Notes under the pieces: model-generated | What the model was told of the DNA's origin: nothing | Seen by the model: the letters and a program-made list of their open reading frames with translations, nothing else | Databases searched by the model: none | Position numbers and translations under genes: made by a program | Shown here: positions 4,321-11,331 of the stretch, piece after piece | How the letters are laid out: each line of letters starts with the position of its first letter | Position numbering within the stretch: the first letter of the stretch is position 1 | DNA from: Brevundimonas sp. UBA4553 | GTDB taxonomy: Bacteria > Pseudomonadota > Alphaproteobacteria > Caulobacterales > Caulobacteraceae | Reading direction: 5' to 3' | DNA: 11,431 nucleotides | Assembly (NCBI RefSeq): GCF_002387245.1 | Contig: NZ_DGLD01000007.1 | Location: forward strand, 1 to 11,431

Positions 4321-7200
4321 ATGCGCTCCCCTCGCCGTCTGCTGCTGCTCGCCGCCTCAAGCCTCGCCCTTCTGGGCGGAGCCGCCCTGCCCGCCATTGC
4401 TCTGACGCCGCCCACGGTCGTCGCGCAGGATGCGCAACCGTCCCAACCCTGGGCGCAGGCCGCCAGCGACATCCCCGCTGACGCCAACGTCCGTTTCGGC
4501 GTCCTGCCGAACGGCATGCGCTACGCCATCATGAAGAACGCCACGCCTCCGGGGCAGGCCTCTCTACGCCTGCGCATCGGCGCGGGCTCGTTGATGGAGA
4601 ACGAGGACCAGCTGGGTCTGGCCCACTTCATGGAGCACATGGCCTTCAACGGCACGACCAATGTGCCCGAGAACGAACTGCTGCGCATTCTGGAACGCCT
4701 GGGTCTGGCCTTCGGCGCGGACACCAACGCCTTCACCAGCTTCGACCAGACCGCCTACACGCTGGAACTGCCGCGCACCAACGACGAAACCGTCGACACC
4801 TCGCTGCGCATCATGCGCGAGCAGGTCTCCGAAGCCCTGATGAAGGCCGAGGATATCGACGCCGAGCGCGGCGTGATCGAGGGCGAAGAGCGACTGCGCA
4901 ACACCCCCGGCCTCCGCTCTCTCAAGGCGCAGATCGCTCTGCTGGCGCCCGGACAACGTCTTTCGAACCGTTTGCCGATCGGCGATCTCAGCATCATTCG
5001 TTCCGCGCCCAGGGAGCGTTTTGTCGAGTTCTACGAAGCCTACTATCGTCCGTCGCGCGCCACGATGATCGCGGTCGGCGACTTCGATGTGGATCAGATG
5101 GAAGCCAAGATCCGCGCCACCTTCTCTGACTGGCGTCCCAAGGCGGCCGACGGCCCGGATCCCGATCTTGGAACGGTCGCCGCCCGTTCACCTGAAACCC
5201 GGATTCTGGTCGAGCCCGGCGTGCAATCCTCGATTCAGTTGAACTGGGTCCGCAATCCCGATCTCGACCCTGACACCGTCGCCGAGCGCCGCGACAGCCT
5301 GTTGCAGAACCTCGGGCTTGCCGTTCTGAACCGCCGCCTCGGCGAAATCGCGCGCGCCGACAACCCGCCCTTCATCCAGGCCAGCGCCGGCAGCGGCAGC
5401 CTGTTCAACAGCGTCGACATCGGCTCTATCTCGGCCAACTTCAACCCGGGCGGCCTGACGCGTGCGTTGGAGACTATCGACCAGGAGCAGCGCCGACTGG
5501 TTGAGTTCGGGGTCGGTCAGGCCGAACTGGACCGCGAGATCGCGAACAGCCGAACCGCGCTGGAGAACGCCGTCCAGGCGGCAGCGACCCGCAGCACGCC
5601 GGGTCTGGCCAACGCTATCCTCGGCGCCGCCAACGACGACCGCGTCTTCTCGGCGCCGGCCACCAACCTGGCTCTGTTCGAGGCCGTGGTGAAGGATTTG
5701 AAAGCGGCTCAGGTCGATACGGCGGTCAAGACCGTGTTTGAAGGACAGGGGCCGCTGGCGCTGGTGGTCACGCCAGAAGCCATCGAAGGTGGAGAGGCGG
5801 GCGTCACAACCGCCCTGGAAGCCAGCCGCGCCGTGCCTGTAGCGGCGCGCGCCGCACAGGCCGAGCTCCAGTGGCCCTATGCCGAGTTCGGCGCCGCTGC
5901 GACGCCCGTCGACCGCACCGAAGTCGCAGCAGTCGGCGCTACGGTAGTTAGCTTCGCCAACGGCGTGCGTCTGACCGTCAAGCCCACCACCTTCAAGGAT
6001 GAGCAGATCCTCGTCTCGGTGCGCACCGGCATCGGTGAAGAAGGCCTCCCGACCGACCGTTTCACCTCGCAGATGATGGCTCCCATGGTCTTTACCCAGG
6101 GCGGCCTCGGCAAACTGACCGCCGATGAGTTGAGCCGCGTTCTGACGGGCAAGATCTACAGCGCCGGCTTCTCGATCGACGGCGACGCCTATCAGCTGTC
6201 CGGCGCCACGCGCCCGGCCGATCTGCAACTGCAGATGCAGGTGCTGGCCGCCTATCTGACCGATCCCGGCCTGCGCGCCGCGCCGTTCGAGCAGATCAAG
6301 GCCTTCTTCCCTCAGATCCTGGCTCAGCAACTCGCCACGCCGGGCGGCGCCTTCGGCATTCAGGCCGCCGGCCTGCTGGCCAGCGGCGACAAGCGTGAAA
6401 CCGTGCCGGCTGCGTCGGATATCGCGGCCTTCACCCTGGATGAGTTGAAACAGGGCGTGGTCCAGGGCCTATCGAGCGGGCCGATCGACATCGTCATGGT
6501 GGGCGATGTCTCGGTGGACGACGCCGTGGCCGCCGTGGCTTCGACCTTCGCCGCCCTGCCGACCCGCGCTCCGGCGGCCCAACCTCTGCCGGGCTCCGAC
6601 CAGCGTCGATTCCCGGCCCCGACCGCCCAGCCGGTTCGCCTGACGCACACTGGACCGGCCGAACAGGCTCTAGGCTATATCGCCTGGCCCACCACGGACG
6701 CCGTCGATGATCGCACCGAGGCGCGCAAGGTCAGCATCCTTGCGGAAGTCTTCAAGCTGCGTGTTCTCGACGAAATTCGCGAGAAGCAGGCCCTGGCCTA
6801 TTCGCCGCGCGTCGGTTCGTCCGCGTCTGACGTGTTCAAGGGCTACGGCTCCATCTTCGTGATGGCCGAGACGGCTGCCGACAAGATCCCGGCCTTCTAC
6901 GCCGCCGTGGACGCTATCACCGCCTCGCTTCGCGACACCCCGATCACAGAGGACGAACTGAACCGCGCCCGTCTGCCAACAATCGAGTCCCTGCGCCGCA
7001 GCCAGGCCGGCAACGAGTACTGGCTCGGCCAACTCGAAGACCTCGCGGCCAAGCCGGCCACGCTGGAGCAGATCCAGTCGCACATCAGCGATCTGGAATC
7101 CTTCACCGTCGCCGACATCCAGGCCGCCGCCCGTCAGTATCTGACGGCCGATACGGCATGGAAGGCCGAGGTCGTGTCGGACAAGGCGCCCGCTCAGTAG
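4321..7200 (+). CDS. Secreted M16 family zinc metallopeptidase (pitrilysin/PqqL type)
   Basis: The product is 959 residues, the usual size for a two-half M16 protein. Residues 1 to about 27 form a signal peptide, so it should act in the periplasm or at the outer membrane. The inverted zinc motif is intact: H102-F-M-E105-H106, followed 76 residues later by E182 in the ERGVIEGEER segment, the expected third zinc ligand. The N-terminal catalytic M16 domain (about 55-205) is followed by an M16_C domain (about 215-400). The second, non-catalytic half starts near residue 540 and holds the conserved IREKQALAYSP segment around 820-829, typical of substrate-binding M16_C domains. These enzymes usually degrade peptides and unfolded small proteins within a closed chamber. 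The start codon has GGAG at 4305-4308, a rather long 12 nt away. It lies 136 bp after hfaD on the same strand, and a strong terminator follows directly. A link to holdfast proteins is possible but unsupported. Confidence 0.93.
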   Translation: MRSPRRLLLLAASSLALLGGAALPAIALTPPTVVAQDAQPSQPWAQAASDIPADANVRFGVLPNGMRYAIMKNATPPGQASLRLRIGAGSLMENEDQLGLAHFMEHMAFNGTTNVPENELLRILERLGLAFGADTNAFTSFDQTAYTLELPRTNDETVDTSLRIMREQVSEALMKAEDIDAERGVIEGEERLRNTPGLRSLKAQIALLAPGQRLSNRLPIGDLSIIRSAPRERFVEFYEAYYRPSRATMIAVGDFDVDQMEAKIRATFSDWRPKAADGPDPDLGTVAARSPETRILVEPGVQSSIQLNWVRNPDLDPDTVAERRDSLLQNLGLAVLNRRLGEIARADNPPFIQASAGSGSLFNSVDIGSISANFNPGGLTRALETIDQEQRRLVEFGVGQAELDREIANSRTALENAVQAAATRSTPGLANAILGAANDDRVFSAPATNLALFEAVVKDLKAAQVDTAVKTVFEGQGPLALVVTPEAIEGGEAGVTTALEASRAVPVAARAAQAELQWPYAEFGAAATPVDRTEVAAVGATVVSFANGVRLTVKPTTFKDEQILVSVRTGIGEEGLPTDRFTSQMMAPMVFTQGGLGKLTADELSRVLTGKIYSAGFSIDGDAYQLSGATRPADLQLQMQVLAAYLTDPGLRAAPFEQIKAFFPQILAQQLATPGGAFGIQAAGLLASGDKRETVPAASDIAAFTLDELKQGVVQGLSSGPIDIVMVGDVSVDDAVAAVASTFAALPTRAPAAQPLPGSDQRRFPAPTAQPVRLTHTGPAEQALGYIAWPTTDAVDDRTEARKVSILAEVFKLRVLDEIREKQALAYSPRVGSSASDVFKGYGSIFVMAETAADKIPAFYAAVDAITASLRDTPITEDELNRARLPTIESLRRSQAGNEYWLGQLEDLAAKPATLEQIQSHISDLESFTVADIQAAARQYLTADTAWKAEVVSDKAPAQ

Positions 7201-7222
7201 CGGCGAGAACCGACCACAAAAA

Positions 7223-7261
7223 TGGGGCCCCGATCCAGCGGATCGGGGCCCCAAGTCTTTT
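7223..7261. terminator. Bidirectional intrinsic terminator between converging genes
   Basis: A perfect 14-bp stem (7223-7236 with 7240-7253) closes a 3-nt AGC loop. On the plus strand it is followed by AGTCTTTT; on the minus strand it is followed at once by TTTTT (7218-7222 read on the complement). It should therefore terminate both the M16 peptidase transcript and the convergent minus-strand transcript of the gene ending at 7331. Positions 7262-7330 between it and that gene show nothing further. Confidence 0.92.
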
Positions 7262-7330
7262 GGCCTATCGACGGAGAGCCGATAAACCCAGTCTGACTCA
7301 ACCGGCATGACGCCAGGCTGAACGGCCTAT

Positions 7331-8179
7331 TCAGAAGACGCGGCCGCCAACGCCGCCGTCCAGCATGATCACCGCGCCAGAGGCCACGGCGCCGACCGCC
7401 TCGACCATTTCCTCGCGATACTCGGTGTAGGTTTCCTCACGGATCATGGTGAGGACCTTCACGCCGGCGCCATAGCGGCGCAGCAGAGAACGTTCATTGC
7501 AATCGCGCTCCTGCTTCTCAGGCCGGCATTCCAGCATGCCGCCCCGGCCGTACCACAGAGCCTCGCGCTTGTTGCAGTTGACCGCCTCGCCCGGACCGCC
7601 GCCCTCGTCGCTGATGGTCCACTGCAACCGCGTCCCGGCGATGCAGCGATACAGTTCGCCTTCGTAGTCCATCGCCACGTCCTTGCCGGGACGGACCTGC
7701 GAAGCGGGATGGGGCACCGCGCGATCGTCGATGCAATAGGCCTGAATGACGACCCGCTTTTCCATCCGTCGCGACGCCGTATAGGGCACGCGGATCATCT
7801 CCATAGTCTTGCCTTCGACCGACAAGCCCTGGATCGTCGTGGGATAGGGCTGATCGACGTTGAAATAGGCGCCGCCGCCCCCGCCGACGATCACGGTCGC
7901 CCCGCTACGAGCGCCCGCAAAGGCGCGCGCCGTCGCCGAAGCTTCAGCGTTCACATTGACGTTCACGTTGACGCTGCCACCCGATCCGCAGCACGGCGGC
8001 GTCACAGGCGGCAGACAAACTCCGCCGCCGCAAGGTCCGCCCGGAATCGGCGGGGGCGGCGGAGGCGGAGGCGGCTGACAGGTGTTGCCGCCACACTGGG
8101 CCGCAGCGCTGTCGGCCATCGCCATAAGGCCGATGAAGGCCCCGGTCGCCGCCAGCAAAGTCTTGATCCGCACCCGCAT
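7331..8179 (-). CDS. Secreted Cys- and Pro-rich protein of unknown function
   Basis: I do not recognise this 282-residue protein. Residues 1-27 form a clear Sec signal peptide ending in AAA before Q28. A cysteine-rich, proline-rich linker follows, with C29, C34, nine consecutive prolines (36-44), C50, C55 and the pair C63-C64. Next come an alternating V-N strand (70-77), an Ala-rich stretch (78-94) and a Gly run (99-103). The C-terminal domain (about 105-270) is denser and carries five more cysteines (149, 179, 202, 218, 227). The total of 11 suggests disulfides, with one left over. The start is well supported: AGGAGA (8189-8194 on the complement) lies 9 nt upstream of the ATG. The gene is 160 bp downstream of the gamma-carbonic-anhydrase gene on the same strand, so it may have its own promoter, and it ends at the bidirectional terminator. 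A cell-surface or envelope role is likely from secretion and composition only. Confidence 0.85.
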   Translation of the reverse strand: MRVRIKTLLAATGAFIGLMAMADSAAAQCGGNTCQPPPPPPPPPIPGGPCGGGVCLPPVTPPCCGSGGSVNVNVNVNAEASATARAFAGARSGATVIVGGGGGAYFNVDQPYPTTIQGLSVEGKTMEMIRVPYTASRRMEKRVVIQAYCIDDRAVPHPASQVRPGKDVAMDYEGELYRCIAGTRLQWTISDEGGGPGEAVNCNKREALWYGRGGMLECRPEKQERDCNERSLLRRYGAGVKVLTMIREETYTEYREEMVEAVGAVASGAVIMLDGGVGGRVF

Positions 8180-8249
8180 CGGCTGGGCTCTCCTGCATTG
8201 TTAGTCGCGCCGCGCCCTGCAAGTCGCGGGCCGCCTCAATGACGCATCA

Positions 8250-8270
8250 AAGCGCAAAAGCCTTGCGTTT
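8250..8270. other. Small AT-flanked hairpin between the two minus-strand genes
   Basis: CGCAA (8253-8257) pairs with TTGCG (8263-8267), extended outward by one G-T and two A-T pairs to 8250-8270, around a 5-nt loop. On the plus strand it ends in TTT, and on the minus strand there is no T-run beyond the arm. It lies 69 bp downstream of the gamma-carbonic-anhydrase stop and 70 bp before the next gene start. It could be a weak terminator or leader hairpin; the evidence is thin. Nothing else is evident in 8180-8339. Confidence 0.25.
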
Positions 8271-8339
8271 CCGTTGCCCCGCAGCGGGAAACGCCAGAAC
8301 AGGCTGTGCCATCCTGACGCGGCCTTACCCGCCAGGGGG

Positions 8340-8870
8340 TCACACAAGCGGTTTCAGATCCCGCAGATAGCGCCGCCAGTTCTGCACATAGTGCTGGGCA
8401 GATATCCGCAACGCCTCGATCTGACCCGCCTCAAGTTCCCGCATCACCTTGCCGGGTTGTCCCATGACCAGGGAGTTGTCGGGAATGACCTTGCCCTCCG
8501 TGATCAGGGCGTTGGCGCCGATCAGGCAGTTCTTTCCGATGCGCGCACCGTTCAGGATCACCGCTCCGATGCCGACCAGGCTGTTGTCGCCGATCGTACA
8601 GCCGTGCAGCATGGCCTTGTGCCCCACCGTCACGCCCTCGCCGATGGTCAGAGGCGAACCCACGTCCGTGTGCAGGATGCTGCCGTCCTGAATATTGCTG
8701 TCGCGGCCGATCACGATGGGATCGTTGTCTCCTCGCAAAACCGTGTTGAACCAGATGCTGGCGCCGGGATGCAGAATCACATTCCCTAGAACCGTTGCAT
8801 TCGGCGCGATCCAGTATTCGCCCTCCGGCGGAAGCTGCGGCTTGCTGTCGCCAAGACTGTAAACACTCAT
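8340..8870 (-). CDS. Gamma-carbonic anhydrase family protein (left-handed beta-helix)
   Basis: The 176-residue product is built from hexapeptide repeats ([LIV]-G-x-x pattern, about residues 20-140), which fold into a left-handed beta-helix, followed by a C-terminal helix. Members form trimers with metal sites between subunits. The three expected metal-binding histidines are present: H67 (ILHTD), H84 (VGHKAMLHG) and H89. The typical R46-G-D48 and Q61-D62 residues are also present. The family (YrdA/PaaY/Cam-like) includes true carbonic anhydrases but also proteins with no shown activity, so CO2 hydration is possible, not proven. The length is normal for the short form, which lacks the acidic loop of Cam. 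The start at 8870 has only a weak AGGCGG-like ribosome site. A 21-bp dyad lies 26 bp upstream and may regulate it. Confidence 0.9.
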   Translation of the reverse strand: MSVYSLGDSKPQLPPEGEYWIAPNATVLGNVILHPGASIWFNTVLRGDNDPIVIGRDSNIQDGSILHTDVGSPLTIGEGVTVGHKAMLHGCTIGDNSLVGIGAVILNGARIGKNCLIGANALITEGKVIPDNSLVMGQPGKVMRELEAGQIEALRISAQHYVQNWRRYLRDLKPLV

Positions 8871-8895
8871 CCGAACACCGCCTATGTTTCAGAAA

Positions 8896-8916
8896 ATGAT
8901 GGCTTTAAGCCCTCAT
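8896..8916. promoter_or_regulatory. 21-bp dyad upstream of the gamma-carbonic-anhydrase gene
   Basis: The sequence ATGA-T-GGCTT-T-AAGCC-C-TCAT is a palindrome centred on 8906, with one mismatched pair (8900/8912) among ten. It starts 25 bp upstream of the gamma-carbonic-anhydrase start codon and lies at the left end of the intergenic region shared with phoH. The size and symmetry suit a dimeric repressor or activator site. The binding protein is unknown. Confidence 0.4.
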
Positions 8917-8927
8917 AAACTACGTTA

Positions 8928-8945
8928 GCATCATTCTGTTGATGC
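8928..8945. promoter_or_regulatory. Perfect 6-bp inverted repeat in the phoH leader region
   Basis: GCATCA (8928-8933) and TGATGC (8940-8945) are exact reverse complements separated by 6 bp. The repeat lies 11 bp from the 21-bp dyad, and both share ATGAT-like ends. It could be a second operator or a short RNA hairpin. A repeat this short can arise by chance. Confidence 0.25.
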
Positions 8946-9132
8946 GATTCGAGGTCGCCATTTCGGCCCCGGATCCGAAGCCGGATCAAGCCCGGTCCGG
9001 CCAGATGCTGGAGAATACGCATGGCGTGTTCGCGACCGGTTCCGGGACGACGCCTCTGCGGCGGCGACGACCCTGCAGCCGATCCGGGCGGCCGCCGTAT
9101 TATTCCGGCCCTCTCCTCCCCCACCGACGTCC
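8946..9132 (+). other. Non-coding leader of phoH, candidate small RNA or attenuator region
   Basis: With the terminator that follows, this stretch looks like a structured RNA. GATCCG-AAGC-CGGATC is a perfect 6-bp stem with a tetraloop (about 8972-8987). GGCGGCCGCC (about 9088-9097) is a 10-bp palindrome. A pyrimidine-rich stretch CTCTCCTCCCCC (9111-9122) is followed by the terminator hairpin at 9133. CCTCC at 9115-9119 is complementary to the phoH Shine-Dalgarno GGAGG (9172-9176). I could not find a convincing sigma-70 promoter, and I recognise no Rfam-type family (not tmRNA, SRP RNA or RNase P RNA). The phoH frame stays open back to 8942, but this is common in such GC-rich DNA. Confidence 0.4.
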
Positions 9133-9163
9133 AAGGCGAGACCCTGCCGGGCTCGCCTTTTTT
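9133..9163 (+). terminator. Intrinsic terminator immediately upstream of phoH (attenuator candidate)
   Basis: AAGGCGAG (9133-9140) pairs with CTCGCCTT (9152-9159). Three further C-G pairs stack inside (9142-9144 with 9149-9151), with one bulged A and a TGCC tetraloop. The stem runs directly into TTTTTT (9158-9163). The form is that of a strong rho-independent terminator. It ends 18 nt before the phoH ATG and 8 nt before its ribosome binding site, leaving no space for a promoter after it. It therefore either ends a separate upstream RNA or controls phoH by read-through. Confidence 0.85.
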
Positions 9164-9181
9164 CATGCCCTGGAGGCGTTC

Positions 9182-9946
9182 ATGACGAAGCGTTCGGCCA
9201 TCAAGCATCAAGTCCGTGAAGGCGTGCTGGATTCGCGGGAATTCCTGCAGGACGCCAAGGTCCGGCGATTGCCGCCACGCAATGGTTGGTCGCCCTACCC
9301 CTCCAACGACGACCGTGATCAGGCCTACCTCAAGACGCTGAAGCCCAAGTCCGACGGGCAGGCCGAACTGATGGAGGCGGTCGACGCCCACAACCTGGTT
9401 CTGGCCCTCGGCCCGGCAGGCACAGGCAAGACCTATCTGGCCGTGGCCAAGGCGGTCGAGGCGCTGGAGGCGGGCAAGGTCGGCCGCATCGTCCTGTCGC
9501 GTCCCGCCGTCGAGGCCGGGGAATCGATCGGCTTCCTGCCCGGCGACATGGAAGACAAGCTGGCCCCTTACCTGCGCCCCCTCTACGACGCCCTGTCGGA
9601 CCGCCTCAGCATGAAGCGGGTCAAGGCCCTGATGGCCGAGGGTCTGATCGAGATCGCCCCCATCGGCTATATGCGCGGCCGCACGCTGAACAACGCCTTC
9701 ATCGTGGTGGATGAGGCGCAGAACTGCACCTACGTCCAGTTGAAGATGCTGCTCACCCGGCTGGGCTGGCACTCGACCATGGTGGTGACCGGCGATCCCC
9801 AGCAATCGGACCTCCTGCCCGGCATCTCGGGTCTGTCTGACATCGCGGCGCGGCTGGAGGCGGTGCCGGACATCGCCGTGGTTCGTCTGGCCGAGCAAGA
9901 CATCGTGCGCCACCCCCTGGTCGCGAGCATGATCGGCGTCCTGTAA
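9182..9946 (+). CDS. PhoH family P-loop ATPase
   Basis: The product is 254 residues. It is a cytoplasmic P-loop ATPase of the PhoH family, related to the ATPase core of superfamily 1 helicases. Walker A is GPAGTGKT (residues 77-84). Walker B is FIVVDEAQN, with D177 and E178. A TGDPQQSD motif follows at 203-210. The family is linked to phosphate starvation, RNA metabolism and stress, but the exact reaction is not settled. The length suits the short form without extra N-terminal RNA-binding or PIN domains, and this gene has no ybeY neighbour here, so it is probably the second PhoH paralogue found in many alphaproteobacteria. The start at 9182 is chosen because TGGAGG (9171-9176) is 5 nt upstream. 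An in-frame extension to 8942 would read through the terminator hairpin and has no family similarity that I can see. It ends at its own terminator. Confidence 0.93.
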   Translation: MTKRSAIKHQVREGVLDSREFLQDAKVRRLPPRNGWSPYPSNDDRDQAYLKTLKPKSDGQAELMEAVDAHNLVLALGPAGTGKTYLAVAKAVEALEAGKVGRIVLSRPAVEAGESIGFLPGDMEDKLAPYLRPLYDALSDRLSMKRVKALMAEGLIEIAPIGYMRGRTLNNAFIVVDEAQNCTYVQLKMLLTRLGWHSTMVVTGDPQQSDLLPGISGLSDIAARLEAVPDIAVVRLAEQDIVRHPLVASMIGVL

Positions 9947-9968
9947 TCCCCCCGGAACGCTGATGCGG

Positions 9969-10002
9969 AGAAGGCCCGGCGGACCAACGCCGGGCCTTCT
10001 TT
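9969..10002 (+). terminator. Intrinsic terminator of phoH
   Basis: A perfect 13-bp GC-rich stem (9969-9981 with 9988-10000) closes a GACCAA loop and runs into TTCTTTAA on the plus strand, 22 nt after the phoH stop. On the minus strand no T-run follows, so termination of the antiporter transcript here would be weaker. Confidence 0.88.
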
Positions 10003-10007
10003 AATGG

Positions 10008-11246
10008 CTACATCACCTCGGCGAGCGCCGTCTTGGGCTCAGGCTCCAGCTTCTTCGGCGGCGGCTGAATGCGCCCGCCCATGCGGTCAATCAGGGCGAA
10101 GACGAAGGGATTGAGCGAGATCGACAGCAGGGCGGCGGCGAGGATCAGGTCATGGGTCTCGCGGCTCATGGCGCCCAGTGAGACCGACGTCGCCGCCAGG
10201 ATGAAGGAGAATTCGCCAATCTGGGCCAGACTGGCCGCGACGGTCAGACTGGTCGATCGGTCGAGCTTGAACACCGTGGTGATGGCCAGGGCGGCAAGGG
10301 ACTTGCCGACGATGACGATCCCCAGGACCCCGAGCACGGCCCACGGCTCGCGCAGCAGGATGCTCGGGTCGAACAGCATGCCCACGGAGACGAAGAAGAG
10401 CACGGCGAAGGCGTCGCGCAGCGGCAGCGAACGCTCCGCCGCATTGTGGCCCAGCGGCGAACTGTTCAGCACCAGGCCCGCCAGGAAGGCGCCGAGCGCG
10501 AAGGAGTGGAAGAGGTAATAGGCGACCCAGGCGATGCCCAGGGCGATCGCCAGCACGCCGAGCGTGAACAGCTCGCGGGACTTGGTGTGCGCGATCCGCA
10601 CCAGAACCCAGGGCAGGACCTTGGCGCCGACGACCAGCATGACGCTGACAAAGCCGGCCACCTTGACCAGGGTCCAACCGATCGACTTGGCCAGCTCGGT
10701 CCCGCTGAGGGTTTCGCCGGGCGCAATGATCAGCAGGGGCAGCATGACCAGGGCGATGACGATCACCAGGTCCTCGACGATCAACCAGCCCATGGCGATG
10801 CGGCCGGCGTGGCTCTTAAGCTGCTTGCGCTCTTCCAGCGCTCGCAACAGCACCACGGTTGAGGCCACAGACAGCGAGAAGCCGAGCAAGAGGGCTTCGA
10901 CATCGCCCAGCCCCAGCAGAAAACGGCCCAGCCCCCAGCCCAGAACGGTGGCGGCGGCGATCTGAACCAGGGCGCCGGGAATGGCGACCGTGCGGACCTT
11001 CATCAGATCCGCCAGGGAGAAATGCAGCCCCACGCCAAACATCAGCAAAATGACGCCGATCTCGGCCAGTTGCGGCGCCAGTTCCGTATCGGCGACGAAG
11101 CCCCCCGTGTAGGGACCGACCACGACCCCCGCCACCAGATAACCGACCAGCGGCGACAACTTCAGCCGATTGGCCAACATGCCGAACACGAAGGCCAGGA
11201 CGAAACCCCCGACCAGGGTGATAATCAGGCTGTCGGCATGCGGCAT
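10008..11246 (-). CDS. CPA2-family monovalent cation/proton antiporter (YbaL/Kef type) without RCK domain
   Basis: The 412-residue product is almost entirely membrane domain, with about 11-13 hydrophobic segments from residue 6 to about 390. It matches the transmembrane part of YbaL/KefB-type exchangers closely: LSPLVGYLVAGVVVGP near the start, GVILLMFGVGLHFSL, SVASTVVLLRALEER, IGWLIVEDLV-like GWLIVEDLVIV, SFALGAFLAGLVLN, LRDAFAVLFFVSVGMLFDP and ASLAQIGEFSFILA. These exchange K+ or Na+ for H+ across the inner membrane. YbaL in Escherichia coli continues with a cytoplasmic TrkA-N/RCK domain and is about 558 residues long. Here the protein stops after a Pro/Lys/Glu-rich tail, and no RCK sequence follows before the convergent phoH gene. 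The start at 11246 is preferred over the ATG at 11321 because AGGAG lies 5 nt upstream on the complement and the family N-terminus follows. The gene converges with phoH. Confidence 0.9.
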   Translation of the reverse strand: MPHADSLIITLVGGFVLAFVFGMLANRLKLSPLVGYLVAGVVVGPYTGGFVADTELAPQLAEIGVILLMFGVGLHFSLADLMKVRTVAIPGALVQIAAATVLGWGLGRFLLGLGDVEALLLGFSLSVASTVVLLRALEERKQLKSHAGRIAMGWLIVEDLVIVIALVMLPLLIIAPGETLSGTELAKSIGWTLVKVAGFVSVMLVVGAKVLPWVLVRIAHTKSRELFTLGVLAIALGIAWVAYYLFHSFALGAFLAGLVLNSSPLGHNAAERSLPLRDAFAVLFFVSVGMLFDPSILLREPWAVLGVLGIVIVGKSLAALAITTVFKLDRSTSLTVAASLAQIGEFSFILAATSVSLGAMSRETHDLILAAALLSISLNPFVFALIDRMGGRIQPPPKKLEPEPKTALAEVM

Positions 11247-11331
11247 CGGCGCTCCTGCGTCGGTGAAGGTTCTTCTTGGGACTGGAAGCCAACAACTGGG
11301 GGCGCAGGGCCGCCACGGCAAGGCTTACCCC

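Noticed and set aside
5188..6330. 380-codon minus-strand open frame inside the M16 peptidase gene
   Set aside because: It is antisense to an intact peptidase with clear motifs, has no recognisable domain or signal, and long antisense open frames are expected in GC-rich coding DNA.
8300..8325. TGGCAC on the minus strand upstream of the Cys/Pro-rich protein, considered as a sigma-54 promoter
   Set aside because: The -12 element is wrong (GTTC instead of TTGC), so the required GC is missing at the correct spacing.
8871..8945. Sigma-70 promoter for the phoH leader or for the gamma-carbonic-anhydrase gene
   Set aside because: TTAGCAT and GCTAAC resemble -10 boxes on the two strands, but no -35 box of quality lies at 16-18 bp. 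I could not call either.
8942..9181. N-terminal extension of PhoH to 8942, giving about 335 residues
   Set aside because: It has no Shine-Dalgarno sequence, it reads through an intrinsic terminator, and the extra 80 residues are Arg/Pro/Ser-rich with no family similarity. The ATG at 9182 has a good GGAGG.
8882..9913. 343-codon minus-strand open frame covering phoH and its leader
   Set aside because: It is a shadow of phoH. The protein is low in recognisable features, has no ribosome site of note, and would run through two dyads and the terminator.
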